The notes beneath the pieces are model-generated. The model was not told where the DNA came from, did no database searches, and saw only the letters and a program-made list of their open reading frames with translations. Shown in pieces: positions 15,673 through 24,666 of a stretch of DNA of 40,777 bases. Numbering within the stretch: position 1 is the stretch's first letter; every line of letters starts with the position of its first letter. The DNA lies in NCBI GenBank assembly GCA_030037065.1, contig JASHRW010000017.1:1-40777 (forward strand), read 5' to 3'. The position numbers were made by a program, and so were the translations under genes. This stretch comes from Xanthobacteraceae bacterium. Its GTDB lineage: Bacteria; Pseudomonadota; Alphaproteobacteria; Rhizobiales; Xanthobacteraceae.

Positions 15673-16056
15673 TTAGGCTTTCTTGAAGACTTCAAGTCGC
15701 AGCGGCAGGACGGCGCCGAACCATGCGGCATGCGCGCTGTGATCCGCGTAATTGTCGCCGGTCTCCGGATGTAGCAGCACGGTCAGGCCGTCGCGGTTGA
15801 GCATCAGCCAGGGCACGAACATTGCCAGCATCCCGTTCGGAAAGGCGATCTGATACATCGATTGCGGATGCGGCCCGACCAATTCGTCATGCCAGCGCCC
15901 GAGCTTCGCCTGTGGAAATTCCGCGGCGACACGCTGGCGCAAGCGCTCGGCGCGATCGCGGCTCATCGCCGGATCGTAATAGACGTGTGCATGGTACTCG
16001 GCGATCGCGGGCGGATTTTTGGCCGGTACTAACTGCGTGGCGGATTTCTCGGGCAT
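15673..16056 (-). CDS. DOPA 4,5-dioxygenase family protein
   Basis: A 127-residue protein matching the DOPA-dioxygenase family: AEYHAHVYYDPAMSRDRAERL at the start (HxH), a central GRWHDELVGPHPQSMYQI segment and the late motif LTVLLHPETGDNYADHSAHA. Plant and fungal members open catechol rings; bacterial members are mostly uncharacterised. Conserved His residues in HAHVYYD, GPHP, LLHPET and DHSAHA are all present, so it is probably active on an unknown substrate. Confidence 0.85.
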   Translation of the reverse strand: MPEKSATQLVPAKNPPAIAEYHAHVYYDPAMSRDRAERLRQRVAAEFPQAKLGRWHDELVGPHPQSMYQIAFPNGMLAMFVPWLMLNRDGLTVLLHPETGDNYADHSAHAAWFGAVLPLRLEVFKKA

Positions 16057-16111
16057 GTGAGTAAAGCCTAGCGGTCGAAGTCTGCGACACGATTATCTTG
16101 TAAGTGTCGGC

Positions 16112-16621
16112 GTGACAATCCATGATGGCGGCCTCATCGCTCACAATCGTTTGCGCGGCATGTATTTCGTCTCTGTCATCCTGCTTTTGCTTGCATTTCC
16201 GGCCGCCTCGATCGTCGCTGAGACGCTGATGCGTCATGGTGCCGTCGACGTGATCTTTCTCGTCGGCAAATGGTTCGTGTTCTGGGCCGTGGGCGTGCGC
16301 CTCTTCATCGCCGGAGCGCGGCAGGTGCTGCAGCCGCAATTCACCGCCGAAGAGATTTTCGCCATCAAGGATACTGCCTCGTACGCTATCGTCCGCGAGA
16401 TCGGGTTCGGCAATCTGTCGATGGGCGCGTTGGGGCTTGTGACTCTGGCGCGGCCGGACTGGCTGGTGCCGGCCGCCATCGTTGGCGGGCTTTATTACGG
16501 CCTTGCCGGTTTCGGTCACGTGTTTCGCGGCGCTCGAGATTTCAACGGCCGTACCGCGATGATCTCGGATCTCGCGATGCTCGTCGTGCTCAGTGCATTT
16601 GTCGCCAGCCGATTTTGGTGA
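16112..16621 (+). CDS. Integral membrane protein (DUF6790-like)
   Basis: 169 residues from a GTG at 16112, with about four transmembrane helices: FVSVILLLLAFPAASIVAE, VIFLVGKWFVFWAVGVRLF, LSMGALGLVTLARPDWLVP... and AMLVVLSAFVASRFW. The central RQVLQPQFTAEEIFAIKD, REIGFGN and YYGLAGFGHVFRG blocks look conserved and match my memory of DUF6790 proteins. An internal ATG at 16160 is an alternative start. Function unknown. Confidence 0.65.
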   Translation: MTIHDGGLIAHNRLRGMYFVSVILLLLAFPAASIVAETLMRHGAVDVIFLVGKWFVFWAVGVRLFIAGARQVLQPQFTAEEIFAIKDTASYAIVREIGFGNLSMGALGLVTLARPDWLVPAAIVGGLYYGLAGFGHVFRGARDFNGRTAMISDLAMLVVLSAFVASRFW

Positions 16622-16624
16622 TGC

Positions 16625-17335
16625 CTAGGGCGGCTGCGCGGTTGCGTGCCGCGGCTGATAGAGGCCCGCCAGCAGCACGGCGAGGATGCCGGTGAGAAAA
16701 ATCCCGTCGAACGTGCCGGCCCCGCCAATCGAAGCGACCGGCGCGCCGAGACCGCTTACTTTGTCGAGATTGGTGAGATCGGCACCGATCAGCGTTCCCA
16801 TGCTGCCGGCGATGTAGGCGAGGGGTGCCGCGTCCCTGCCGGCGAGCAAGAGTGCGATAATCGCCGTGACCAGCGCCGGCAGGAATATCGGCACCGCGAT
16901 GCCGATACCGCGCACCGGGTGAGCGAGCCAATGCAGTACCAGTGCGACAATCGCGGTCGCAACAAATCCCTTTGCCCACAGGCTCCGTGCGATCAGTAGA
17001 TAGATCGACATGATGGTTGGAATGACCGCCCCGCCGACATTGACCGCAATTTCAGGACCGCGCGTGCGGACGTGCGGGATGACCCAATACACGCCGAAAT
17101 AGTCACGAACCTGGTCGGACATGAGTTGCTCCGGTGGCAGGTGCGCGATCGGGATATTGACGTAGCTGCCGATCAGCGAACCGAATAGCAGGAGCATCGC
17201 GGTGCCGGAGCTCACGCCGAGGCTCAAATAAGCGTAACGCAGCGTCGATACCAACAGGATGACGACGATCAGAAATATGCCGACCAGTATGGCAAAGTCA
17301 GCGGGTGTCAGCGGCAGGTAATAATAACCATTCAC
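16625..17335 (-). CDS. DUF1614 integral membrane protein
   Basis: 236 residues from a GTG at 17335, chosen because GGGGGAG lies 7 nt upstream. The protein has about seven hydrophobic segments and typical DUF1614 blocks: [28 protein letters not shown], an [15 protein letters not shown] loop, then [14 protein letters not shown] and the glycine-rich [20 protein letters not shown]. The role is unknown; conserved polar loops suggest transport or sensing. It ends 3 nt from the convergent DUF6790 gene. Confidence 0.8.
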   Translation of the reverse strand: MNGYYYLPLTPADFAILVGIFLIVVILLVSTLRYAYLSLGVSSGTAMLLLFGSLIGSYVNIPIAHLPPEQLMSDQVRDYFGVYWVIPHVRTRGPEIAVNVGGAVIPTIMSIYLLIARSLWAKGFVATAIVALVLHWLAHPVRGIGIAVPIFLPALVTAIIALLLAGRDAAPLAYIAGSMGTLIGADLTNLDKVSGLGAPVASIGGAGTFDGIFLTGILAVLLAGLYQPRHATAQPP

Positions 17336-17437
17336 AACGGTTCTCCCCCGTTCTTTGGGACAGATGATTATCCTCACCTTGCGACTCTAACGCGCGGGCC
17401 TATAATTCGCCGCTTCCTTCGGGCAGGGAATTTTGCA

Positions 17438-17941
17438 GTGGCACCGCAGGGAGCCAAATCGGTCGCGATCGTCATGGGTAGCCAGTCTGACTGGCAAACC
17501 ATGAAGCGCGCCGCCGAAACGCTCGACGAGCTGGACGTGCCCTACGAGGCGCGCATCGTTTCCGCCCATCGCACGCCGGAACGGCTCTACGCCTTCGCCA
17601 AGGGAGCGAAAGCGGCTGGCTACAAGGTAATCATCGCTGGTGCCGGCGGTGCGGCGCATCTGCCGGGGATGACGGCCGCGCTCACCAGCCTGCCGGTATT
17701 CGGCGTGCCGGTCGAATCGAAGGCGCTGTCCGGACTCGATTCGCTCTATTCGATCGTGCAGATGCCTCCAGGGGTTCCGGTCGGCACACTGGCGATCGGT
17801 CAAGCCGGCGCAGTCAACGCGGCGTTGCTGGCGGCCAGCGTGCTGGCACTGACCGACTCCTCCCTGAGCAAGCGCCTCGATGCCTGGCGGGCGCGCCAGA
17901 CCGAAGCGGTCGCCGAAGAGCCTAAGGATTCCCGCGCGTGA
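17438..17941 (+). CDS. purE: PurE, N5-carboxyaminoimidazole ribonucleotide mutase
   Basis: A 167-residue class I PurE. It moves the carboxyl group of N5-CAIR to give CAIR in purine synthesis, working after PurK. Family motifs are complete: IVMGSQSDW (11-19), SAHRTPERL with the catalytic His (42-50) and [11 protein letters not shown] (68-78), then [10 protein letters not shown] and [12 protein letters not shown]. The start is a GTG at 17438 with AGGGA 9 nt upstream. The stop overlaps the purK start by 4 nt (GTGA), so the two are co-translated. Confidence 0.97.
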   Translation: MAPQGAKSVAIVMGSQSDWQTMKRAAETLDELDVPYEARIVSAHRTPERLYAFAKGAKAAGYKVIIAGAGGAAHLPGMTAALTSLPVFGVPVESKALSGLDSLYSIVQMPPGVPVGTLAIGQAGAVNAALLAASVLALTDSSLSKRLDAWRARQTEAVAEEPKDSRA

Positions 17942-19020
17942 GCGGGACCGTTCTCGCGCCGCAGGCCACGATCGGCGTCCTCGGCGGCGGTCAGCTTGGC
18001 CGAATGCTGGCGCTGGCAGCGGCGAGGCTCGGCTTCAAGTGCCATATCTTTGCTCCGAGTCCGGACTCGCCCGCATTTGATGTCGTGCACCGGGTAAGCT
18101 GTGCCGACTACAACGACACCGAGGCGCTCGACCGCTTCGCAGCCGATGTCGATGTGGTCACGTACGAATTCGAGAATGTGCCGGCCGAGACTGCGACGTT
18201 TCTCGCCGCGCGTGTTCCGGTTCTGCCCGATCCACAAATTTTGGCCACGACTCAGGATCGACTTGCAGAAAAGCTCTTCGTCAGGCAGCTCGACATCCCG
18301 ACCGCCTTGTTTGCCGCGGTCGCACAGCCGGCCGAATTGACGGCGGCGATCGAGCGAATCGGCCTTCCGGCTGTCCTGAAGACGCGGCGTTACGGCTACG
18401 ACGGTAAGGGCCAGGCGACGATCAAAAACGATACCGATCTGCAGGACGCCTGGCGCGAAGTGGGCGGCCAGCCGTGCATTCTCGAAGCCTTTGTTCCGTT
18501 TGAGCGTGAGGTTTCGGTCGTGGCGGCGCGCGGACAGGATGGCGCGGTTGAATGTTTCGACGTAACCGAGAACGAGCACCGCGAGCACATTCTCAAAACC
18601 TCTCGGGTTCCGGCCGCTTTGTCGCAGTTCGCTGTGCACGAGGCGCGGCGGATCGCCGAGGCGATTGCACAGAAATTTGCTTATGTGGGCGTGCTTGCGG
18701 TGGAGATGTTTGTATTGCCCGGCGGTGGCGAAATCCTGGTCAATGAGATTGCTCCGCGCGTGCACAATTCCGGCCACTGGACGCTCGACGGCGCTTCGGT
18801 ATCGCAATTCGAGCAGCACATCAGGGCGGTGGCCGGTTGGCCGCTTGCCAAGCCCATACGTCGTGGCCGCGTGGAAATGATCAATCTCCTCGGCAGCGAG
18901 GTTGAGGATTTACAGCGCTGGCTGACTGTTCCCGGCGCCGCGGTCCACGTCTACGGCAAGGCGGCCATACGTCCCGGCCGCAAGATGGGTCACGTCACTC
19001 GGGTATTTGCCGACGAATAG
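17938..19020 (+). CDS. purK: PurK, N5-carboxyaminoimidazole ribonucleotide synthase
   Basis: A 360-residue ATP-grasp enzyme that carboxylates AIR to N5-CAIR using ATP and bicarbonate. It shows [20 protein letters not shown] at the start, [10 protein letters not shown], a [14 protein letters not shown]-grasp loop, [18 protein letters not shown], then [16 protein letters not shown] and [10 protein letters not shown] near the end. The GTG start overlaps the end of purE. Length is normal for the family. Confidence 0.97.
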   Translation: MSGTVLAPQATIGVLGGGQLGRMLALAAARLGFKCHIFAPSPDSPAFDVVHRVSCADYNDTEALDRFAADVDVVTYEFENVPAETATFLAARVPVLPDPQILATTQDRLAEKLFVRQLDIPTALFAAVAQPAELTAAIERIGLPAVLKTRRYGYDGKGQATIKNDTDLQDAWREVGGQPCILEAFVPFEREVSVVAARGQDGAVECFDVTENEHREHILKTSRVPAALSQFAVHEARRIAEAIAQKFAYVGVLAVEMFVLPGGGEILVNEIAPRVHNSGHWTLDGASVSQFEQHIRAVAGWPLAKPIRRGRVEMINLLGSEVEDLQRWLTVPGAAVHVYGKAAIRPGRKMGHVTRVFADE

Positions 19021-19142
19021 GCGCCAAAGCGCCGTACTGGTGGACTTTCCGGTGCTGTTCTGCTACATGCCGCCGCTAGCAGGCCTAGATTTAGGTCTAT
19101 GTCAGCAATCCATTCCACGAACCCACTGCAAGAGGAGCACGC

Positions 19143-19421
19143 GTGCAGGTTCTCGTCCGTGACAACAATGTCGACCAAGCCCTCAAGGCGTTGAAGAAGA
19201 AGATGCAGCGCGAGGGCATCTTCCGCGAGATGAAGCTCCGCGGCCATTACGAAAAACCATCGGAACGAAAGGCGCGCGAGAAGGCCGAGGCGATCCGGCG
19301 CGCCCGCAAGCTGGCCCGCAAGCGCTTGCAGCGCGAGGGCTTGTTGCCGATGAAGCCGAAACCCACCACCGGCCCAGGCGCCGGCCGTTCGGGGCCGCCA
19401 CGCGCGCCCCGCTTCGGCTAA
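19143..19421 (+). CDS. rpsU: Ribosomal protein bS21
   Basis: A 92-residue bS21, a small-subunit protein used in translation initiation. The core [40 protein letters not shown] and the basic helix [10 protein letters not shown] are typical. The tail after about residue 70 (Pro/Gly/Arg-rich) is an extension common in alphaproteobacteria. The GTG start at 19143 has AGAGGAG upstream. A good terminator follows at 19449-19480. Confidence 0.95.
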   Translation: MQVLVRDNNVDQALKALKKKMQREGIFREMKLRGHYEKPSERKAREKAEAIRRARKLARKRLQREGLLPMKPKPTTGPGAGRSGPPRAPRFG

Positions 19422-19448
19422 AGGCAGAGTTCCCAGAGGTGGATGCGT

Positions 19449-19480
19449 GGCGCGGGCTTGATGGCCCGCGCCGTTGTTTT
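19449..19480 (+). terminator. Rho-independent terminator after rpsU
   Basis: GGCGCGGGC (19449-19457) pairs perfectly with GCCCGCGCC (19464-19472) around a 6-nt loop, followed by GTTGTTTT. It lies 27 nt after the rpsU stop. Confidence 0.8.
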
Positions 19481-19555
19481 GGCAAGCAGACAGGCTATCG
19501 TCGAGCTTCGACCTGGGGCGAAAGTTTCATTGGCGGGGGTGCCGCGAGGCATCGA

Positions 19556-20449
19556 ATGAAAGGATCAGCGATCGCCAATTCCGACGGTGACAGGCGGATT
19601 GCGCAAAAAATTATTCCGATCGCGGTCGCATTATTCGCCGCCTGGGCGCTGGCCGGCTGCGCGACGCTCGGCAGCCCGACATTGTCGGACAAAAACGACG
19701 ACGCGCTCTACGGGCCGTCGCAATCCAATCTGACGTCGCTTGGCGAGGTGATCGAAAAGCATCCTGCGGATCCCCAGGCCTATAACATGCGAGGATCGGC
19801 CTACGGTGAGGCCGGACTGTACGAGCAGGCGCTCGCCGACTTCGACAAAGCGATCAGCCTCGATCCCAATTACGCTCAGGCGTATGCCAATCGCGGCTTG
19901 GTTTACCGGCGCACCAACAAGCTCGATTTGGCGGTCGCCGATTACGACAAGGCGCTGTCGCTCGAGCCGGCCTATGCGGCTGCCTATCTCGGTCGCGGCA
20001 TTGCCTACAGCCTGCAGGGCAAGACCATGCAGGCGCTCTCCGATTTCAACAAGGCGATCGCGCTAAGCCCCAATGACGCCGAGGCCTATTACAATCGCGG
20101 CTTGCTCTATCAGAGCCAGGGCCAGCATCAATTCGCCATCGACGACTTCTCAACCGCGATCAACCTGGCGCCGCGACGCGGACCATCGTATGTGGCCCGC
20201 GCTCTCTCCTACCTCGCTGGTGGCAACAACAGCGCTGCGGCGAGCGATCTCGATCAAGCGGTGCAGCTCGATCCGACGGACCCGAAAGCCTGGACAAGCC
20301 GTGGGCTCGCTTACGAGCGCCTCGGCCAAAAAGACAAAGCCGCCGGCTCATACGCCAAGGCGCTTAATCTCAATGACAAGTACGCGCCTGCTGTCGCCGG
20401 CTTTGCCCGCGTTGGCGGCCAGGTCGGCAAGGCCTATCAGACCTTTTGA
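19556..20449 (+). CDS. TPR-repeat lipoprotein (NlpI-like)
   Basis: 297 residues from an ATG at 19556 with GAGG 6 nt upstream; an in-frame extension further upstream is not supported. A signal sequence ends in a lipobox (ALAGC, Cys35), so it is probably lipid-anchored. From about residue 60 there are about seven tetratricopeptide repeats (for example YNMRGSAYGEAGLYEQALAD, YANRGLVYRRTNKLDLAVAD, YYNRGLLYQSQGQHQFAIDD) that make a protein-binding surface. NlpI-type proteins are outer-membrane adaptors for cell-wall hydrolases; that role here is inference. Confidence 0.88.
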   Translation: MKGSAIANSDGDRRIAQKIIPIAVALFAAWALAGCATLGSPTLSDKNDDALYGPSQSNLTSLGEVIEKHPADPQAYNMRGSAYGEAGLYEQALADFDKAISLDPNYAQAYANRGLVYRRTNKLDLAVADYDKALSLEPAYAAAYLGRGIAYSLQGKTMQALSDFNKAIALSPNDAEAYYNRGLLYQSQGQHQFAIDDFSTAINLAPRRGPSYVARALSYLAGGNNSAAASDLDQAVQLDPTDPKAWTSRGLAYERLGQKDKAAGSYAKALNLNDKYAPAVAGFARVGGQVGKAYQTF

Positions 20450-20463
20450 GCGGGCAAACCCCA

Positions 20464-20829
20464 ATGACCATTAGCCTCAACCACACCATCGTGCCGACGC
20501 GCGACAAGGCCGCCGCAGCCAAGTTTTTCGCCCGCATTTTCGGGCTCAAGCGCGGGCGCTCCGGTCATTTCGCGCCGGTGCGGATCAACAAGACGTTGAC
20601 GCTGCTTTTTGACGACGATGCCAAATTCGAAAGCCATCACTATGCTTTCCACGTCAGCGACCGCGAATTCGACGCTATTTTGCGCCGGCTCAAGAAAGAG
20701 AAGATCGCGTTCGGCAGTGCGCCGTGGAGCCTCGAAGACGGCAAGCTGAACGATTGGAACGGCGGCCGCGGTGTTTATTTCTGCGATCCGGACGGACACG
20801 TGCTCGAACTGATGACTGTGCCGCAATAG
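20464..20829 (+). CDS. VOC (glyoxalase/bleomycin-resistance fold) protein
   Basis: 121 residues from an ATG at 20464, a better start than a TTG that overlaps the previous stop. The two beta-alpha-beta modules are visible: SLNHTIVPTRDKAAAAKFFA then FGLKRGRSGHFAPVRIN, and HHYAFHVSDREFDAILRRL then GRGVYFCDPDGHVLELMTV. His in NHTIV, His in HHYAF and Glu in LELMT are plausible metal ligands. It may be a dioxygenase or isomerase; the substrate is unknown. Confidence 0.85.
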   Translation: MTISLNHTIVPTRDKAAAAKFFARIFGLKRGRSGHFAPVRINKTLTLLFDDDAKFESHHYAFHVSDREFDAILRRLKKEKIAFGSAPWSLEDGKLNDWNGGRGVYFCDPDGHVLELMTVPQ

Positions 20830-20837
20830 CGCGGCCG

Positions 20838-21791
20838 TTAATCCCAATCGCCGGCGAGGAAACGGCCGACCGCATCGAGTGCGCCGTTGGCGTCGAGGTC
20901 CTCATGTCCGCCGTCGAGGAAACGCACGATGTGCTTGGGTTTGTTGGCGAGTTCGAACATCCGCTCGCCCATCGCGTAGGGAACGACGTGATCGTGCATG
21001 CCGTGAAGAATCAAAAGCGGGGCCGTAACTTTGCCGATCCGCCGGTCGGAGTGGAACTGATCCTTCATCAACAGACGCACCGGCATATACCAATAACGGA
21101 TCGACGCGACGGCGGCGGCTGAAGTGAACGGCGCTTCCAAAATTAAGCGGCCAACCGGTTTTTTGGCCGCAACCGCGACAGCGACGCCGGTGCCGAGCGA
21201 TTCGCCCCAAAGCACGATTTGTTTGATCGGATAGCGGGCGGCCGCAAACGCATAGGCGGCCTCGCCGTCGGCGATCAGGCCGCGCTCGCTCGGGCTGCCC
21301 GGATTGCCGCCATAGCCGCGATATTCAAGCGCGACGAGTCCGATGCCGGCGCCGATAAGTTTTTTGAAGCGCCCGACGCGATACCGCAGGGCGCCGCCAT
21401 TGCCGTGGAAATACACGATGACCGGTTTGCCGTCCTGCGGCGCAACGTACCAAGCGGTGATGTGTACGCCGTCTGACGCCGTGAGCGGTACTTCGTCGGC
21501 CTCGGGCAGGCCTGCCGCTGCCGGCGTGGTGTGGATCGTTTCCGGAAAATACATCAGCGAGCGCTGCGTCACATAGAGGACGGCCGCTACGCCGACATAG
21601 GTGCAGAGCGCGATGAGCGCGCTCCATTTCAGCACCGCCATTGCATACGCGACCGACAGCGTGCGCGGCTTTAATGCGCGCCACGCCTTTGCGATGAGCT
21701 CACTTGCTACGGCGAGTGCGCGCGAGCTTTTCCACTGCTGTGTCTTGGCACTGGGCTGCGTTGGCGAGCCCGATGCCTTGATCGCGCTCAT
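20838..21791 (-). CDS. Membrane-anchored alpha/beta hydrolase (BEM46/ABHD13-like)
   Basis: A 317-residue protein with an N-terminal anchor (residues about 50-72) and an alpha/beta-hydrolase domain: FHGNGG (128-133, oxyanion loop), YRGYGGNPGSPSE, nucleophile Ser198 in GESLG (196-200), Asp267 in HGMHDHVVP and His296 in GGHEDLD. The triad is complete. This branch covers serine esterases or peptidases facing the periplasm or cytosol, with unknown natural substrates. The first ~45 residues are a variable extension, so a later start is possible. Confidence 0.88.
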   Translation of the reverse strand: MSAIKASGSPTQPSAKTQQWKSSRALAVASELIAKAWRALKPRTLSVAYAMAVLKWSALIALCTYVGVAAVLYVTQRSLMYFPETIHTTPAAAGLPEADEVPLTASDGVHITAWYVAPQDGKPVIVYFHGNGGALRYRVGRFKKLIGAGIGLVALEYRGYGGNPGSPSERGLIADGEAAYAFAAARYPIKQIVLWGESLGTGVAVAVAAKKPVGRLILEAPFTSAAAVASIRYWYMPVRLLMKDQFHSDRRIGKVTAPLLILHGMHDHVVPYAMGERMFELANKPKHIVRFLDGGHEDLDANGALDAVGRFLAGDWD

Positions 21792-21819
21792 GAGCTTGTT
21801 GGCTCCGCGTTGGCCGCTG

Positions 21820-21856
21820 CAAGAAAAACCGGCCGGCTCGCGTGAGCCGGCCGGTC
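21820..21856 (-). terminator. Rho-independent terminator of the gene at 21884-22219
   Basis: On the minus strand a perfect 11-bp stem (arms 21829-21839 and 21844-21854, CCGGCCGGCTC and its complement) with a 4-nt loop is followed by TTTTTCTT. It begins 28 nt after the stop of the proline-rich secreted-protein gene. Confidence 0.88.
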
Positions 21857-21883
21857 GTATTCAGCGCCACGAAGTAGCACGGA

Positions 21884-22219
21884 TTAGGGGCAGACCTGGA
21901 CGGTCCGCCAACGATACCCGTTCACTTCCTCAACCCACACCTTGCGCTTTTCCCAATGGCAAGGCGGAGGAGCCGCGGCATAGGCCGGTGGCGGACCGTA
22001 ATAGGGCCCCGGAGGAGGGGGCGGCGGCCCGTAGTAAGGCGGTGGCGGCGGCGGACTGTTGGCAATCGCGTTGCCGACGATAGCGCCGGCAACGACGCCG
22101 CCGAGAACACCGGCACCGACGGCGCAGCCGAAACAGGCGGCGTCAGCATGGCTCGGCGCCGTCAGCGTGGCGAGGCCGAGACTTGCCGCAGCGGCAAGAC
22201 CGATGAGCGATTTGTGCAT
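21884..22219 (-). CDS. Secreted Gly-zipper/proline-rich protein with a GYRWR motif
   Basis: 111 residues with a signal peptide (MHKSLIGLAAAASLGLATLT...HADA), a glycine-zipper stretch (CFGCAVGAGVLGGVVAGAIVG), a long proline/tyrosine-rich linker (runs of PPPPPPYYG) and a small C-terminal module HWEKRKVWVEEVNGYRWRTV ending in QVCP. The module has a Cys pair and recurs in the gene at 22498-22779. Such proteins are common surface or periplasmic proteins of rhizobia, with unknown function. AGGAGA lies just before the ATG. Confidence 0.75.
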   Translation of the reverse strand: MHKSLIGLAAAASLGLATLTAPSHADAACFGCAVGAGVLGGVVAGAIVGNAIANSPPPPPPYYGPPPPPPGPYYGPPPAYAAAPPPCHWEKRKVWVEEVNGYRWRTVQVCP

Positions 22220-22419
22220 GTGGTCTCCTCGTGCGATCGGGCGGGTGCCGACGCGGAAGTTGCTGAGCGGAAGTCCCCGTATTACCCCCGACTGGTTTCC
22301 ACTTCCCCAAAGTCCTTATTGAGAAGGATTCTTTGGCGGAAATTTGATTTGGCGAGCCAATTTGCTCGCACGCTTCTTAGTCTCTTGCAGACTGGGTGAG
22401 GTTCAAAGCCCAACATCCC

Positions 22420-22444
22420 GGCGTCCCCGGCCCGCGGGGACGCC
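22420..22444. other. GC-rich hairpin downstream of the gene at 22498
   Basis: GGCGTCCCC (22420-22428) pairs perfectly with GGGGACGCC (22436-22444). It lies downstream of the minus-strand gene at 22498-22779 but lacks a proper T-run, so a terminator role is only possible. The rest of the 22220-22497 gap shows nothing else clear. Confidence 0.4.
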
Positions 22445-22497
22445 ATTATTGAATTGGAAGATCTACCGCCGGGTCGGAAAATCTGCCGCGCGCTGTG

Positions 22498-22779
22498 TCA
22501 GTAGCAGGCGCGTACCCAACGGTAGCCGTTCCATACGGTCCGCCATACGCAGGGGCGGTAGGGGCCGTAGCCGTAGTAGCCGTACGGGGGATAGTAGTAG
22601 GCCCCCGCGATCGCGCCGCCGACGAGGGCGCCAGCGATGAACGGTCCGGGGCCCCAGCCCCAACCACCATGCCATCCGCCGTGCCAGCCACCCCAGCGCG
22701 CTTCTGCCGTGCCGGAAGTCGCCACTGCCGCTACGGCGATGGCCGCTGCAGCGATCAAAGCAGTCATAGTTCTTTTCAT
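22498..22779 (-). CDS. Secreted Gly/Trp/Tyr-rich protein with a GYRWVRACY end
   Basis: 93 residues from the ATG at 22779, with AAAGG just upstream. It has a signal peptide (MKRTMTALIAAAAIAVAAVA...AEA), then WGGWHGGWHGGWGWGPGP repeats, a glycine-rich membrane-like segment (FIAGALVGGAIAGAYYY), a Tyr/Pro linker, and a C-terminal RPCVWRTVWNGYRWVRACY module. The last part matches the end of the gene at 21884-22219 (Cys...W...NGYRW...V..C), so the two are related. Function unknown. Confidence 0.72.
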   Translation of the reverse strand: MKRTMTALIAAAAIAVAAVATSGTAEARWGGWHGGWHGGWGWGPGPFIAGALVGGAIAGAYYYPPYGYYGYGPYRPCVWRTVWNGYRWVRACY

Positions 22780-22919
22780 GACCTTTCCTCGACAGTATGC
22801 GGTTCCAATCAGCTCTAACCGCCCCTTTGATCCAGAGTTCCCATTTCTTCGTGAACGTCCACTGAACAATGGTGCCCGAATGTGGCCATCATTGGGAAAA
22901 TACAAGTCAACCATCCATT

Positions 22920-23579
22920 ATGCCGTTCACCTATGCCATCGGCGACATTCATGGCTCGCTGAATAAGCTCAAAAGCCTAGCCGAGGCTTGCCGGAAGCAC
23001 GCTGACGGCCGCGAGATGCGTCTCGTCTTGTTAGGCGACTACATCGACCGCGGCCCTGATTCCGCGGGTGTCGTCCGGTTTGTGCTGGGCCTCCAAGAAG
23101 AGATGCCGGAGCAGGTCATTGCGCTGAAAGGCAACCACGAGGCGTGGGCGCTCGCGGTCCTCGATGGGGTGATGCCAGCGGGGCCCTGGCTGCTCAATGG
23201 CGGGGTGACAACGCTGGAGAGTTACGGCGTGAGAGAGGTGGGCGATTTGCCGACCGCTCACCTTGATTGGATGCGGTCGTTGCGCTTGAGCCACAACGAC
23301 GGCCGGCGCTTTTTCGTCCATGCGGGCGTCGATCCGCAAAAACCGCTCGATGCCCAGGAGGAGGCCGTTCTGCTTTGGATCAGGGAGCCGTTTTTGCACG
23401 ACACGCGCGATTACGGCCGCCTGATCGTTCACGGCCACACCCCTTTGGCCACTTCCAAGCCGGAGCTGCGCAACAACCGGCTCAATCTCGACACCGCGGC
23501 CGTGTTCGGCGGGCCGTTGACGGCTGCGGTCTTTGACGATTTGCAGACCGAGCCGCTCGGGTACTTGCAGGTCGCGTGA
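22920..23579 (+). CDS. Metallophosphoesterase (PPP-type Ser/Thr phosphatase-like)
   Basis: 219 residues from the ATG at 22920. All PPP-family metal and catalytic motifs are present: GDIHG (8-12), GDYIDRGPDS (39-48), GNHE (71-74), His133 in FFVHAGVD and HGHTP (170-174). Bacterial members include PrpA/PrpB protein phosphatases and Ap4A hydrolases; which one applies cannot be decided. The upstream in-frame extension starts without a ribosome site and lacks homology, so it was dropped. Confidence 0.92.
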   Translation: MPFTYAIGDIHGSLNKLKSLAEACRKHADGREMRLVLLGDYIDRGPDSAGVVRFVLGLQEEMPEQVIALKGNHEAWALAVLDGVMPAGPWLLNGGVTTLESYGVREVGDLPTAHLDWMRSLRLSHNDGRRFFVHAGVDPQKPLDAQEEAVLLWIREPFLHDTRDYGRLIVHGHTPLATSKPELRNNRLNLDTAAVFGGPLTAAVFDDLQTEPLGYLQVA

Positions 23580-23735
23580 AAGTCCGATGCGGCTATCGTG
23601 AGGTCGTCGTCATGCGACAATTCGCCGCAGGATACTTTGCTGGCAGCCGTGGGCCATCGCGAGAGGCCGAGAACGCGCAGAGGCGGTCAGGTTATCCTTC
23701 CTCATGATTCGCAGCAGGCGGCGAAGGGAAAGGCA

Positions 23736-24470
23736 ATGAAACGCAGCGCGGCACGCTCGCAGCGCAAAGCCATTGCATTGCGGCTGCGTCTGGTAAGGCG
23801 TCCGCACGCCCAGGCAGATCAGCAGCATCGAACGGATGAGATGAAGCCCGCGAAACCGCGGTCGCGTTCGGCGGCTATGCGTCTTGCGGCCGAGGTGGAG
23901 CGGCTGGCGACGCAGCTTGAGCAGTCACGGGCACGCATTGTCGAACTCGAGGCCAAGATCGACGTCGATCCGCTCACCGAACTTCTCAATCGCCGCGGTT
24001 TCGAACGGGAGCTCAAGCGTTCGGTCGCCTACGTCAAGCGCTATGGCGCCAGCGCCGCGCTGATCTATTTGGACCTCGACGGATTCAAACCGGTGAATGA
24101 CCGCCACGGACATGCAGCCGGAGATGCCGTGCTCAAGGCGGTTGCGGCGGCGCTTCTCGCCAATGTGCGGGCCTCCGACGTGGTCGCGCGATTGGGTGGC
24201 GACGAATTCGTCGTGCTGTTGTGGAACGTCAGCGGTCCGGCTGCAGCGGCTAAGGCAATCGCGCTGGAGCAGGCGATCTACGCGACGCCGGTGCGGTGGG
24301 TACCGTCGACGTTGGTCATCGGCGCCTCGGCCGGCGTCGCATTGATCGGCGCGCTCGATACAGCCGCCGATCTCCTCGCCCGCGCCGACGCCGGCATGTA
24401 CGCCCGCAAGGCGGCTCGGCGCGAGCTTGTCGCTCTTGGCACGCCACCGCGGCAAGCAATTATGCAATAA
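23736..24470 (+). CDS. Diguanylate cyclase (GGDEF domain)
   Basis: 244 residues from an ATG at 23736 with an AAGGGAAAGG site upstream. A very basic N-terminus (MKRSAARSQRKAIALRLRLV) leads into a short coiled coil (residues about 45-75, AAEVERLATQLEQSRARIVE). Then comes a GGDEF domain with the DPLTELLNRRGFERELKR start, DLDGFKPVNDRHGHAAGD and an intact GGDEF (154-158). An inhibitory RxxD site (RASD, 145-148) lies five residues before it, so it probably makes c-di-GMP and is product-inhibited. There is no sensor domain; an ATG at 23841 is an alternative start. Confidence 0.9.
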   Translation: MKRSAARSQRKAIALRLRLVRRPHAQADQQHRTDEMKPAKPRSRSAAMRLAAEVERLATQLEQSRARIVELEAKIDVDPLTELLNRRGFERELKRSVAYVKRYGASAALIYLDLDGFKPVNDRHGHAAGDAVLKAVAAALLANVRASDVVARLGGDEFVVLLWNVSGPAAAAKAIALEQAIYATPVRWVPSTLVIGASAGVALIGALDTAADLLARADAGMYARKAARRELVALGTPPRQAIMQ

Positions 24471-24666
24471 TGTCGGGTGTAAGCTGGTCTTCGATGAAGG
24501 TGATGCGATCGCGCAGCTGCAGCTTGCGCTTCTTGAGCCGTTGAACCTGGATGACGTCGGCACCCGGCGAATCCTGCAGGGCCGCAATCGCGGCATCGAG
24601 GTCGCGATGCTCCTGCTGCAAGCGCGCCAGTTGCGCCCGAAGCTCGCGTTCTTCCTCTTTCGTCAT
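24460..24666 (-). CDS. YdcH-family (DUF465) small coiled-coil protein
   Basis: 68 residues, almost all helix: EERELRAQLARLQQEHRDLD, then VIQVQRLKKRKLQLRDRITF and IEDQL. The LKKRKLQLRDRI block is the DUF465 signature. Function unknown. Its end overlaps the 3' end of the convergent diguanylate cyclase gene by 11 nt. A second family member lies 240 nt away on the opposite strand. Confidence 0.85.
   Translation of the reverse strand: MTKEEERELRAQLARLQQEHRDLDAAIAALQDSPGADVIQVQRLKKRKLQLRDRITFIEDQLTPDIIA

Noticed and set aside
17800-18819. Minus-strand frame of 339 codons opposite purE/purK
   Set aside because: Antisense shadow of two certain genes.
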